Assembly: GCF_038024065.1 (NCBI RefSeq) | Contig: NZ_CP150667.1 | Span: 1,426,001 to 1,490,000 of the forward strand | Reading direction: 5' to 3' | DNA: 64,000 nt | Source of the DNA: Polaribacter sejongensis | GTDB lineage: Bacteria; Bacteroidota; Bacteroidia; Flavobacteriales; Flavobacteriaceae | Shown: piece after piece, positions 42,847-51,683 of the stretch | How positions within the stretch are numbered: the stretch's first letter is position 1 | Layout of the letters: each line of letters opens with the position of its first letter | Position numbers and translations under genes: made by a program | Notes under the pieces: model-generated | What the model saw: the letters and a program-made list of their open reading frames with translations, nothing else | Databases searched by the model: none | Told to the model about the DNA's origin: nothing

Positions 42847-42936
42847 TAATCCACAACCACATTTGAAAAAGAGAAATTAGAATTACCAATGTTAAAACTC
42901 CATATCACTTTATTTATAACTATGTTATGGAGTTTT
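42796..42936 (+). repeat. Right copy of the LRR-tail/kinase-start junction repeat
   Basis: Paralogous to 41038-41173. Here the kinase ATG (42889-42891) is intact and the T9SS tail is decayed. The hairpin AAAACTCCATA (42894-42904) / TATGGAGTTTT (42926-42936) is retained with 21 bases between arms and lies inside the first 16 codons of the kinase. Confidence 0.85.
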
Positions 42937-45729
42937 TCCTATTCTCAACAATACACAAATATTACTGTAAAAGATGGCTTACCAAGCAATCATATTTATA
43001 AAATTGTACAAGATGCTTATGGTTTTATTTGGTTTGCTACAGACAAAGGATTAGTAAAATATAATGGTAACACCTTAAAAACTTTTACGACAAGAAATAG
43101 TTTGTCCACCAATGATATTTGGGGAATTCATCCAACACCAGATGGTAATTTATGGTATTTATCTAAAACATCTAAATTAGGTTATATAAAAAACGATAGT
43201 GTTTATGCTTTTGAAAGTGAGGTTAAAAATGAAATATTCACTCCCAATTATACGAGTCAAATAGGCAACCAAATTATACTAACAAGTAATTCTAGAGCGC
43301 ATGAATTAATTAATGATAAATGGAAATTAGTCTCAGAAAAGACTTCCTTAAAAAAAAGAACACCAGTTTATCTTAAACACCCAACTATTACTTCTTACGA
43401 GACAAGTACTAATTTAGACACTATAAAATTAACCTACAAAAACGGAAATATAAAAAAGGTACCCAATCTTAAAAATATTCTAACCACTGTCCATTATAGA
43501 GGTCAAATAACAGATAGTTTGTTTTATTGGACAGCAGATAAATATTATTCAATATTAAACTTAAATACGTTAAAACTGTATAAACGCAATTTTAAAGATG
43601 AAGTAGGTATCAGTAAATCTCAACACACCAGAATACAGCTCATAAACAATCAAATTCAAATTACAGGAAGAGGCTTTGTAGGTATTTTAGATGAGAACTA
43701 TCACATTACAAAAACAGTTTTAATTCCTAAAAAATTAGATGCACATTTTGCAATGATTGATAAAAAAGAAACGGTTTGGATTGCTACTTTTTTACATGGT
43801 GTTTACAAATTGACTAAAGCTAAAAGAAGTATTAAATATGCTTATGAACACGAAAACATTCTTAAAACCAACAAGATAAACGATACTATAATTGCAAATA
43901 TTTACAACAAAGGTTTTTTTAAATATCAACCTGACAAAAAAGATTTTATACCGTTTATTAACCAAAATAATTACATTTTTAGTTCTAATTATATAGATTC
44001 CTTAAAAACAGCTTTCTATATTTCGGAGAATAAAATTATACGTAAAAAAAATACTAAAGCCTCCGAGGAGTTTAATTTTACAGAATACCCTTTTTATACA
44101 AATCAAACTGCTAGAGACTTAACTTATTATAACAATTATTTGTATGGTGATTTTACTGCAGGAATTAATAAAATTGATACAAACAACCTGAAAATACTTA
44201 AAGTTTATAACCAACGAGGAATTACCAATTTAATGGTTTTTAAGGATCGATTATTGGTGGCTACTACAAACGGCTTAAAGCAAATTAAAAATGAAGCACT
44301 AAGTGAAGTTACTTTTAATAAACAAATATTTTCTAAACCGATTCTAAGCATTACAAAAATATCTAAAACCCATGTATTGTTAAATACAGATGGATTTGGA
44401 TCATTTATTACCGATTTAAATAAGATAGAACAATTACCAAAATCAGAATTTTTAATTGTTAATAATGCTTTTGTAGAAAACAAAGATATTTGGTTGGCCA
44501 GCAACTCTGGTCTTTTTAAATATGTATTAAAGGATGAGAATTATACTTTAGAAAAAAAATTAACAGTCGCCAACGGTATTCCTTCGCAACAAGTTAATGA
44601 TATATATATTTATAACAATGACCTTATTCTAAGCACAAATAATGGTATTGCTATTTTACCCAAAAAACAAGAAATCACCAACCAGTTACTAGATATTTAT
44701 ATCGATAAATTAACGTACAACAACCAAACAGTAACTAAAAATAACAATACTTTTAAATACTTAGAAAACAACAATATTAGTATTGCAATTTCTAGAATAG
44801 ATTTTACTGAAAACAACACCAACTTTAGCTATAATTACAAATTAGAACCACTACTAAGTGATTGGAAAGCTACTGAAACAACCAATATTAATTTTAATGA
44901 CTTACAGCCCAATACTTATATATTTAAAGTTGAATCACAAAATATTAAAAAGAAAATTGAATTTACAATTACTCCTTTATGGCATCAAACATTTTGGTTT
45001 AAAGCCATCGTACTTTTAACTTTAACAAGTTTGTTTTTTAGAGCTGTTTGGTATTTAAGTAAACGAAGCCAACAGCAAAAAAGTAAAAAGCTTTTTCAAG
45101 AAAAACAACTTTCTGAGATTCAATTAAAAGCACTTCGCTCGCAAATGAATCCACATTTTGTATTCAACTCTTTGGCCGCCATTCAATATTTTATTAATGA
45201 AAATAATTTTGAAGCTTCAGAAAAATATTTAGTAAAATTTTCTAAACTAATTAGACGTTTTTTCGAACTGTCTAAAGAAACGACCATCACATTAACCGAA
45301 GAAATAAAACTGCTTACCAATTATTTAGAAATAGAAAAACTACGCTTTAGAGAAAAACTAGAATACCAAATTAATATTGATGATGCTATTGATATTAAAA
45401 ACACGAAAATACCAACAATGCTGTTACAACCCATTGTAGAAAATGCTGTAAACCATGGAATTTTCAATAAATTTGATACAGGTACAGTGACCATCAACTT
45501 CAAAAAAGTAGATACTTTAACTTATAAAGTTTTAATTATAGATGATGGTGTTGGGTTTATAAACACAAAGTCCAAAAGTAAAAAAATAAAGTCTTCTAAC
45601 GTTTTACAACAACGTTTAACCTATTTAAACACTTTAGAAGAATGGGAGATTTTGTATTTTACAGAAGAATTACATCCTAAAAACGATGAAAAAGGAAACA
45701 TATCTACTTTTATAATTAAAAGCAAATAA
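42889..45729 (+). CDS. Beta-propeller sensor histidine kinase, LytS type
   Basis: A 946-residue inner-membrane sensor. A signal peptide (about 1-20) is followed by a periplasmic two-component-regulator propeller ('GLPSNHIYKIVQDAYGFIWF', 'NGIPSQQVNDIYIYNNDLIL'). A Y_Y_Y domain (about 615-690), one transmembrane helix (about 702-722) and a coiled linker come next. The cytoplasmic LytS-type His_kinase domain has 'LRSQMNPHFVFNSLAAIQYF' with the phospho-acceptor histidine, and the ATPase has 'LLQPIVENAVNHGIF' and 'IDDGVGF'. It overlaps no gene but precedes the LytTR regulator by one base. The signal-peptide region coincides with a terminator-like hairpin. Confidence 0.93.
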   Translation: MLKLHITLFITMLWSFSYSQQYTNITVKDGLPSNHIYKIVQDAYGFIWFATDKGLVKYNGNTLKTFTTRNSLSTNDIWGIHPTPDGNLWYLSKTSKLGYIKNDSVYAFESEVKNEIFTPNYTSQIGNQIILTSNSRAHELINDKWKLVSEKTSLKKRTPVYLKHPTITSYETSTNLDTIKLTYKNGNIKKVPNLKNILTTVHYRGQITDSLFYWTADKYYSILNLNTLKLYKRNFKDEVGISKSQHTRIQLINNQIQITGRGFVGILDENYHITKTVLIPKKLDAHFAMIDKKETVWIATFLHGVYKLTKAKRSIKYAYEHENILKTNKINDTIIANIYNKGFFKYQPDKKDFIPFINQNNYIFSSNYIDSLKTAFYISENKIIRKKNTKASEEFNFTEYPFYTNQTARDLTYYNNYLYGDFTAGINKIDTNNLKILKVYNQRGITNLMVFKDRLLVATTNGLKQIKNEALSEVTFNKQIFSKPILSITKISKTHVLLNTDGFGSFITDLNKIEQLPKSEFLIVNNAFVENKDIWLASNSGLFKYVLKDENYTLEKKLTVANGIPSQQVNDIYIYNNDLILSTNNGIAILPKKQEITNQLLDIYIDKLTYNNQTVTKNNNTFKYLENNNISIAISRIDFTENNTNFSYNYKLEPLLSDWKATETTNINFNDLQPNTYIFKVESQNIKKKIEFTITPLWHQTFWFKAIVLLTLTSLFFRAVWYLSKRSQQQKSKKLFQEKQLSEIQLKALRSQMNPHFVFNSLAAIQYFINENNFEASEKYLVKFSKLIRRFFELSKETTITLTEEIKLLTNYLEIEKLRFREKLEYQINIDDAIDIKNTKIPTMLLQPIVENAVNHGIFNKFDTGTVTINFKKVDTLTYKVLIIDDGVGFINTKSKSKKIKSSNVLQQRLTYLNTLEEWEILYFTEELHPKNDEKGNISTFIIKSK

Positions 45730-45730
45730 C

Positions 45731-46474
45731 ATGAATACAATCTCTGCTATTATTGTTGATGATGAAATTTCTAACCTAAAAGGATTGGAGAAAAAGATGG
45801 CTAATTTGTTTCCAGACATAAGCATCATTGGTACTTACCAAAAACCAGAAGAAGCAATTACCAACATCACAAAACAACAACCTGATATTTTATTTTTGGA
45901 TGTAGAAATGCCCCGAATTGATGGTTTTGAATTGTTATCAAAATTAAGAGAAATCAATTTTCAAGTAATTTTTGTTACTGCTTTTAGCGAATATGCTATA
46001 GAAGCCTTTAAAAAATGTGCTATTGGTTACATCTTAAAACCAATAGATGATGATGATTTAATAAAAGCTGTTCATAAAGCAAAAGAAAGTATCACTTTAA
46101 AACACGAGAACGAAAAAAATGCAAACCTTTTACAGTTTATTGCAGAAACAAATTCTAACTCAAACAAGTTAATTATACCAACTATTAAAGGTGTTTCTTT
46201 TATTCCGCAAAAAGAAGTGATACATATAGAAGGATTTGATGGTTATACCAAAATTCACCTTATAGACAACACAGAAATCGTAAGCTCCTACAATATAGGG
46301 AAGTATGAAAAAATGATGAATAATTTCTTCTACAAATGCCATAAATCTCACATTATAAACCTAGAAAAAGTGCGTCATTTCGAAAATGAAGGATATATTG
46401 TATTAGAGAACAAAAAAAGAGTGCCAGTTTCTAAAACCAAACGAAAAGAATTTATAGATTTGTGTTCGCAATAA
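45731..46474 (+). CDS. LytTR-family response regulator
   Basis: A 247-residue regulator. The receiver domain (about 1-120) has 'IIVDDEISNLKGLEKK', the phospho-acceptor in 'DILFLDVEMPRIDGFELL', the switch T/S in 'FVTAFSEYAIEAFKKCAIGY' and K in 'ILKPIDDDDL'. The LytTR DNA-binding domain (about 145-245) has 'YTKIHLIDNTEIVSSYNIGK' and 'FYKCHKSHIINLEKVRHFE'. It is the cognate partner of the kinase just upstream. Targets are unknown, and the neighbouring T9SS/Lgt/MopE genes are candidates. Confidence 0.95.
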   Translation: MNTISAIIVDDEISNLKGLEKKMANLFPDISIIGTYQKPEEAITNITKQQPDILFLDVEMPRIDGFELLSKLREINFQVIFVTAFSEYAIEAFKKCAIGYILKPIDDDDLIKAVHKAKESITLKHENEKNANLLQFIAETNSNSNKLIIPTIKGVSFIPQKEVIHIEGFDGYTKIHLIDNTEIVSSYNIGKYEKMMNNFFYKCHKSHIINLEKVRHFENEGYIVLENKKRVPVSKTKRKEFIDLCSQ

Positions 46475-46486
46475 AATCGACTTTTT

Positions 46487-48700
46487 TTGAACAATAACAT
46501 ATCATCCAAGACATTACAAGATTTAGAATTTTCTACAGTTTTACAGCATGTTGCAGAACATTGTATTTCTGGTTTGGGTAAAGAACAAGTTACTGAGATT
46601 GAACCTATCATTAATAAAAAAGCACTTTTTAAAGAGTTGTATTTGGTAAACGAATACGTTTCTTCTTTTCAAAGTGAAAATAGAGTTCCCAATCATAGTT
46701 TCGATAATATTACAGAAAATGTAAAACGTTTGGCTATAGAAAATAGCTTTGTAGAAACCGATGCTTTTCTAAAAATTGCCACTACTTCTTTAACCGTAAA
46801 CGAATTGATTAAATTTTTCAAGAAATTTAATGTGCAATTCCCAACTTTTTTCGAGCTTTCACAAGAAATTGAATTCACCACTTTTATAGATGATGAAATC
46901 AAAAAAATAATTGATATTTCTGGTGAAGTAAAAAACAACGCTTCAGATTCTTTAAGACAAATAAGAAAAGACATAAATAATGTTCGTGGAAAAATTGGTG
47001 CGAGTTTTTCTAGCGCTTTATCTAGAGCAATTTCTGCAGGTCATTTAGATGATATTAAAGAAACCGTTGTAGACAATCAGCGTGTTTTAGCTGTTTCTGC
47101 AATGCACAGAAAAAAGGTTGCTGGTAGTTTATTAGGTTCTTCAAAATCTGGTAACATCGTTTATATTGCGCCACAAGCAACACTTGCATACTCTAGAGAA
47201 TATCAAAATTTAATTTATGACGAAAAGCAAGAAATTGTAAAAATATTACGCGCATTATCTGCCACTGTTCGTCCGTATGTTTATTTATTAGAAGAATATC
47301 TATCTTTTTTAATTCATATTGATGTTGTTGGAGCAAAGGCAAAATATGCCGTTGAAATGAATGCTGTTTTGCCTAAAATTTCTAGAGAAAAGAAAATCTA
47401 TTTTAAGAACGCATATCATCCCATTTTATGGAGAAAAAATAAACAACAAGATTTACCTACCATTTCTCAAAGTATAGAACTAAATGAAAAACAACAAATT
47501 ATTGTTATTTCGGGTCCTAATGCTGGTGGAAAAAGTATCACTTTAAAAACCATTGGTTTATTGCAAATAATGCTACAAAGTGGTATTTTAATTCCTGTTG
47601 ATGAACGCAGTCAGACGTATATTTTTGATACTTTTTTAACAGATATCGGAGACAATCAATCTATAGAAAACCAACTAAGTACCTATAGCTATCGTTTAAA
47701 AAACATGCGTAACTTTTTACGTAAATGTGGACCTAACACCTTGTTTTTAATTGATGAATTTGGTACAGGTTCAGACCCTGAATTAGGTGGTGCTTTGGCA
47801 GAAATTTTCTTAGAAGAATTTTATTATAAAAAAGCATTCGGAATTATAACCACCCATTATTCCAACTTAAAGGTCTTAGCAAACGAATTAGAAAATGTTA
47901 CCAATGCAAACATGCAGTTTGATGAACGTACATTAGAACCGCTATATAGATTATTTATTGGACAAGCAGGTAGTTCTTTTACGTTTGAAGTTGCTCAGAA
48001 AAATGGAATTCCGTTTAGCATTATCAATAAAGCTAAAAAACGTGTTGAAACAGAAAAAGTGCGTTTAGATAAAACAATTTCTAAACTTCAAAAAGAACGT
48101 AATCGATTACAAAAGCATTCTGATAATTTAGAGCAACAAAAATTTAAAGGACAAGAGCATTTAGATAATTTACAAGAAAAAGAACAACGTGTTCAAGATA
48201 AACTATCTGGTTTTCAAGAATTATATGATCAAAACCAAAGAATGCTTTCTTTAGGAAGAAAAACAAATGAGTTACTTAACAAATACTTTCAAACCAATAA
48301 TAAAAAGGAATTAAATACTAATTTCAATAAATGGGTTGCCGACTTAAAAGTAAAACAAGTCATGAAAAAACCTATAGCTCCTGTAACCAAAGCACAAAAG
48401 CACAAAGCAAAAGTAGCCGAAAAACAACAGCAAGAGATTATTAAAAAAGTAGAAAAAGAAGTATTACAAAAAGTTGTAGAAGTTAGAAAAGAAAAGAAAA
48501 TAGAAGAAGCTAAGATAGCCAAAGAAAAGTCTGAGTACAATTATCAAATTGATGATAGCGTAAAAGTTATTGGCTCAAACTCTGTGGGTACAATCGATAA
48601 AATTGATAAGAAAAAAGTAACTATTAATTATGGTTTCTTTACTACAAAAACAACTACAGATAAATTAGAATTGGTAAAACGAGCTAAAAAAACAAAATAA
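46487..48700 (+). CDS. MutS2-like ATPase lacking the Smr domain
   Basis: A 737-residue MutS-family protein of the MutS2 type (no mismatch-binding N-domain). 'KTLQDLEFSTVLQHVAEHC' starts it. The ATPase has Walker A 'ISGPNAGGKSITLKTIGLLQ' (about 341-360), Walker B 'TLFLIDEFGTGSDPELGGAL' and 'ITTHYSNLKVLA'. A long basic coiled coil (about 525-690) and a KOW-like barrel ('KVIGSNSVGTIDKIDKKKV') end the protein. The Smr nuclease domain of Firmicute MutS2 is absent. The start is TTG at 46487. Roles in limiting recombination or rescuing stalled ribosomes are known for relatives. Confidence 0.88.
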   Translation: MNNNISSKTLQDLEFSTVLQHVAEHCISGLGKEQVTEIEPIINKKALFKELYLVNEYVSSFQSENRVPNHSFDNITENVKRLAIENSFVETDAFLKIATTSLTVNELIKFFKKFNVQFPTFFELSQEIEFTTFIDDEIKKIIDISGEVKNNASDSLRQIRKDINNVRGKIGASFSSALSRAISAGHLDDIKETVVDNQRVLAVSAMHRKKVAGSLLGSSKSGNIVYIAPQATLAYSREYQNLIYDEKQEIVKILRALSATVRPYVYLLEEYLSFLIHIDVVGAKAKYAVEMNAVLPKISREKKIYFKNAYHPILWRKNKQQDLPTISQSIELNEKQQIIVISGPNAGGKSITLKTIGLLQIMLQSGILIPVDERSQTYIFDTFLTDIGDNQSIENQLSTYSYRLKNMRNFLRKCGPNTLFLIDEFGTGSDPELGGALAEIFLEEFYYKKAFGIITTHYSNLKVLANELENVTNANMQFDERTLEPLYRLFIGQAGSSFTFEVAQKNGIPFSIINKAKKRVETEKVRLDKTISKLQKERNRLQKHSDNLEQQKFKGQEHLDNLQEKEQRVQDKLSGFQELYDQNQRMLSLGRKTNELLNKYFQTNNKKELNTNFNKWVADLKVKQVMKKPIAPVTKAQKHKAKVAEKQQQEIIKKVEKEVLQKVVEVRKEKKIEEAKIAKEKSEYNYQIDDSVKVIGSNSVGTIDKIDKKKVTINYGFFTTKTTTDKLELVKRAKKTK

Positions 48701-48720
48701 GAACATACATTTTAAAGCTA

Positions 48721-48750
48721 AAAAAGGTTCGCAAATTGCGAACCTTTTTT
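48721..48750. terminator. Bidirectional terminator after mutS2
   Basis: AAAAAGGTTCGC, loop AAATT, GCGAACCTTTTTT: a 12-bp perfect stem with A and T tracts on both sides. It separates mutS2 from the convergent leu operon. Confidence 0.9.
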
Positions 48751-48815
48751 AATATATACTTTTTGTCTCGTTGCGTAAAGAAGAAGAAATTATTTAAGAT
48801 TTAAAACCTCAATAA

Positions 48816-48840
48816 GTTCTCGACTGGGCTCGAACGGACA
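48816..48840. repeat. Dispersed CGAGCNNAGTCGAG repeat, inverted copy
   Basis: 'ttctcgactgggctcgaacgg' is the complement of the motif seen at 3411, 60902 and 63609. It lies just past the leuB stop. Confidence 0.55.
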
Positions 48841-48849
48841 TAGATAATC

Positions 48850-49905
48850 CTAGATATTTTTAGCTAACCAGTCTCCTACTTCTTTAGTTCCGTAAGATTT
48901 TCCTCCGTCTGCTAAATCTTCAGTAACAAAACCTGCATCTAAAGCACTATTTACAGCTGCTCTAATTGCTTTTCCTTCTTCATGTAAACCAAAGTTTTCA
49001 AACATCATTGCTGCAGATAAAACAGTAGCCATTGGGTTTGCAATATTTAATCCTGTTGCTTGCGGATAAGAACCGTGTATTGGCTCAAATAAAGCATTTT
49101 CAGTTCCTACAGATGCACTTGGCATTAATCCCATAGAACCAGAAATCACAGAAGCTTCATCCGTTAAAATGTCTCCGAATAAGTTTTCAGTAATTAAAAC
49201 ATCATAACTATTTGGCCATTGTACCAAACGCATTGCAACTGCATCTACAAACTCATAAGAAACTTCAACCTCTGGATAATCTTTTTCCATTGCTTGTACA
49301 GTTTCTCTCCATAAACGAGAAGTTTCTAAAACGTTTGCTTTATCTACACAACATAATTTTTTAGAACGAGTCATTGCCAATTCAAAACCTTTTACAGCCA
49401 ATCTTTGTACCTCAGCTCTTGTATAAACACAATTATCGAATGCAGTTTCACCACCATCTCTTCTACCTTTTTCACCAAAGTAAATTCCTCCAGTTAATTC
49501 ACGTAAAAAAACCAAATCAGTTCCCTCTATTCTTTCTCTTTTTAATGGAGATTTATCTAACAAAGAAGGAAACGTAAACGTTGGTCTTACATTTGCAAAT
49601 AAGCCTAATTTTTTACGCATTTTTAATAAACCTTGCTCTGGACGAACCGTTGCAGAAGGATCATTATCATACTTTGGATGCCCAATTGCACCAAATAAAA
49701 CAGCATCTGAAGCTACACAAATATCATGTGTTGCATCTGGATAAGGTTCACCAACTGCATCAATTGCAGCAGCACCAGTTAAAGCTGGATTCCAAGTAAT
49801 TTCGTGGTTAAATTTCTTAGCAATTGCATCAGATACTTTTACTGCTTGGTCAATTACTTCAGGTCCTATTCCGTCTCCTGCTAATAATGCGATATTTAAT
49901 TTCAT
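48850..49905 (-). CDS. leuB: 3-isopropylmalate dehydrogenase
   Basis: Third step of leucine synthesis (NAD-dependent oxidative decarboxylation). The 351 residues begin 'LNIALLAGDGIGPEVIDQAV'. Substrate arginines are in the '(V)RPEQGLLKMRKKLGLFANVRP' region, and 'FLRELTGGIYFGEKG' follows. The metal aspartates lie in 'VDAVAMRLVQWPNSYDVLIT' and 'NLFGDILTDEASVISGSMGL'. 'EPIHGSYPQATGLNIANP' is the NAD-binding region. It is last in the leuCDAB order, separated from leuA by 236 bases containing repeats. Confidence 0.96.
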   Translation of the reverse strand: MKLNIALLAGDGIGPEVIDQAVKVSDAIAKKFNHEITWNPALTGAAAIDAVGEPYPDATHDICVASDAVLFGAIGHPKYDNDPSATVRPEQGLLKMRKKLGLFANVRPTFTFPSLLDKSPLKRERIEGTDLVFLRELTGGIYFGEKGRRDGGETAFDNCVYTRAEVQRLAVKGFELAMTRSKKLCCVDKANVLETSRLWRETVQAMEKDYPEVEVSYEFVDAVAMRLVQWPNSYDVLITENLFGDILTDEASVISGSMGLMPSASVGTENALFEPIHGSYPQATGLNIANPMATVLSAAMMFENFGLHEEGKAIRAAVNSALDAGFVTEDLADGGKSYGTKEVGDWLAKNI

Positions 49906-50141
49906 GTGTTTAATTTTTATTGAATGATTAAAAGATTAAATAATTCAATCTTTTAATTTTAAATTTACTTTTTTATCGTAATGTCACATCGAGTGAAATT
50001 CTTTTTTCAAGAATTTTGTATCGAGATGTTTTAATTATTGAATAGTTTTTCGTTTTCTAAAATGTTCTCGATATAATTTTTAAAAAAGAATCGAAAATCA
50101 CTCGAACTGACAGACTGAATACTGCCTACTGCGAACTTTTT
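49906..50141. repeat. Repeat-bearing gap between leuA and leuB
   Basis: Contains 'cgtaatgtcacatcgagtg' and a facing 'gtatcgagatg', two 'tcga' rich elements of the TCATTTCGA type, and 'ctgacagactgaatactgcc', a degenerate CAGT-type repeat. AAATTCTTTTTTCAAGAATTTT is too long to be quoted as one motif, but its arms AAATTCTT/AAGAATTT (about 49997-50018) can pair. No gene is seen. The repeats may attenuate or separate leuB expression. Confidence 0.5.
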
Positions 50142-51662
50142 TTAAATAATATTCAACATTTTCTCGGTAGCTTTAATTGCAGATACTGTTTGATCTGAAT
50201 CTAAACCACGAGTAATAAATTCTTTTTCTTCTAATTTCCAAGTGATAATTGTTTCACACAAAGCATCAGAATTACTTCCCGGAGGAATTCTTACCGCATA
50301 GTCTATTAAAGACGGTAAATCTCTTTTACTGTGTTTTTTATACAACTTACGCAAAGCATTCATAAAGGCATCAAACTGCCCATCTCCTTGTGCATGTGCT
50401 TCATATTGCACGCCTTCTACTCTTAATTGTAAAGTGGTAGATGGTTTCATTCCTTTTGCATGTCCTAAAACATAATTTTCTACAACAACACGCTTTTCAA
50501 TAGCATTACTGTCTAAAACATCAGAAATAATATAAGGTAAATCTTCTTGAGAAACGACTTCTTTTTTATCGCCTAATTCAATAATTCTTTGGGTAACTTT
50601 CCTTAGCTCTTCATCATTTAAACTCAGACCTAAATCTTGTAAGTTTTTCTGAATATTTGCCTTTCCAGATGTTTTTCCTAATGCGTATTTACGTTTTCTA
50701 CCAAAACGTTCTGGCATTAAATCATTAAAATAAAGGTTGTTTTTATTATCTCCATCTGCATGAATTCCGGCAGTTTGCGTAAAAACATTTGCACCTACAA
50801 CCGGTTTATTTACAGGAATTCGAAAACCAGAAAAAGTTTCTACAAGTTTACTAACTTTATTTAATGCTTTTTCATTAACAGTGATTTTTACATCCGTAAG
50901 GAAATCATTAATAACAGCAATTACACTTGCCATTGGTGCATTTCCTGCACGTTCTCCCATCCCATTTATGGTTAAATGCAAACCATTTGCACCCGCTTTT
51001 ATAGCTTCCATAACATTGGCAACTCCTAAATCATAATCATTATGACCATGAAAATCGAAATGCGTTGTTGGGTATTTTTCTCGAACTTCAGCAATGAATT
51101 TAAAAGTTTCATCGTGCGTTAAAATACCTAAAGTATCTGGCAATAAAATACGTTCTATATTTAGAGCCGTTAAGAAATCTAAATATTCAAAAACATATTC
51201 TTTAGAATTACGCATTCCGTTAGACCAATCTTCTAAATATACATTGGTTTTAATGTTATGCGTAGCAGCCGACTCAATATTTGCTTTGATATCTGCAAAA
51301 TGTTGTGCTGGCGTTTTTTTAAGTTGATGTGTTAAGTGGTTTAAAGATCCTTTGGTTAATAAATTCTGAACTTTAGCGCCAGCCTCTAGCATCCAATCGA
51401 TAGATTTTCCTCCATCAACAAAAGTTAATACTTCTATTTTTTCTAAACATTTTTGTTCAGAAGCCCAAGAAGTTATTTTTTTAACAGCTTCTAATTCTCC
51501 TTCAGAAACTCTTGCAGATGCTATTTCTAAACGATCTACTTTTAATTCTTCTAAGAGTAATTTTGCGATTGTTAATTTTTCGGAAACTGAAAACGACACT
51601 CCTGATGTTTGTTCTCCATCACGTAGTGTCGTATCCATTATTTCAATCTTTCTTCTAGCCAT
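50142..51662 (-). CDS. leuA: 2-isopropylmalate synthase family enzyme (LeuA/CimA type)
   Basis: A 506-residue DRE-TIM metallolyase with regulatory domain. The catalytic barrel has 'IEIMDTTLRDGEQTSGVSFS' and the metal-binding 'HFDFHGHNDYDLGVANV'. 'LTINGMGERAGNAPMASVIA' and 'GIHADGDNKNNLYFNDL' follow. The C-terminal LeuA_dimer allosteric domain is present (about 375-500). Its place in the leu operon supports 2-isopropylmalate synthase. The length and sequence style are also near citramalate synthases, so substrate choice between 2-ketoisovalerate and pyruvate is not certain. Confidence 0.87.
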   Translation of the reverse strand: MARRKIEIMDTTLRDGEQTSGVSFSVSEKLTIAKLLLEELKVDRLEIASARVSEGELEAVKKITSWASEQKCLEKIEVLTFVDGGKSIDWMLEAGAKVQNLLTKGSLNHLTHQLKKTPAQHFADIKANIESAATHNIKTNVYLEDWSNGMRNSKEYVFEYLDFLTALNIERILLPDTLGILTHDETFKFIAEVREKYPTTHFDFHGHNDYDLGVANVMEAIKAGANGLHLTINGMGERAGNAPMASVIAVINDFLTDVKITVNEKALNKVSKLVETFSGFRIPVNKPVVGANVFTQTAGIHADGDNKNNLYFNDLMPERFGRKRKYALGKTSGKANIQKNLQDLGLSLNDEELRKVTQRIIELGDKKEVVSQEDLPYIISDVLDSNAIEKRVVVENYVLGHAKGMKPSTTLQLRVEGVQYEAHAQGDGQFDAFMNALRKLYKKHSKRDLPSLIDYAVRIPPGSNSDALCETIITWKLEEKEFITRGLDSDQTVSAIKATEKMLNII

Positions 51663-51683
51663 ATTTAACCTAAAAAAGTATTC

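Noticed and set aside
41038..42936. Transposon or insertion sequence at the Lgt/MopE cassette
   Set aside because: No transposase, terminal inverted repeats or short target-site duplication. The flanks are long diverged direct repeats containing gene ends.
49374..49799. Plus-strand open frames opposite leuB, rich in His, Leu and Gln
   Set aside because: The composition is an artefact of reading leuB codons backwards; leuB is complete on the minus strand.
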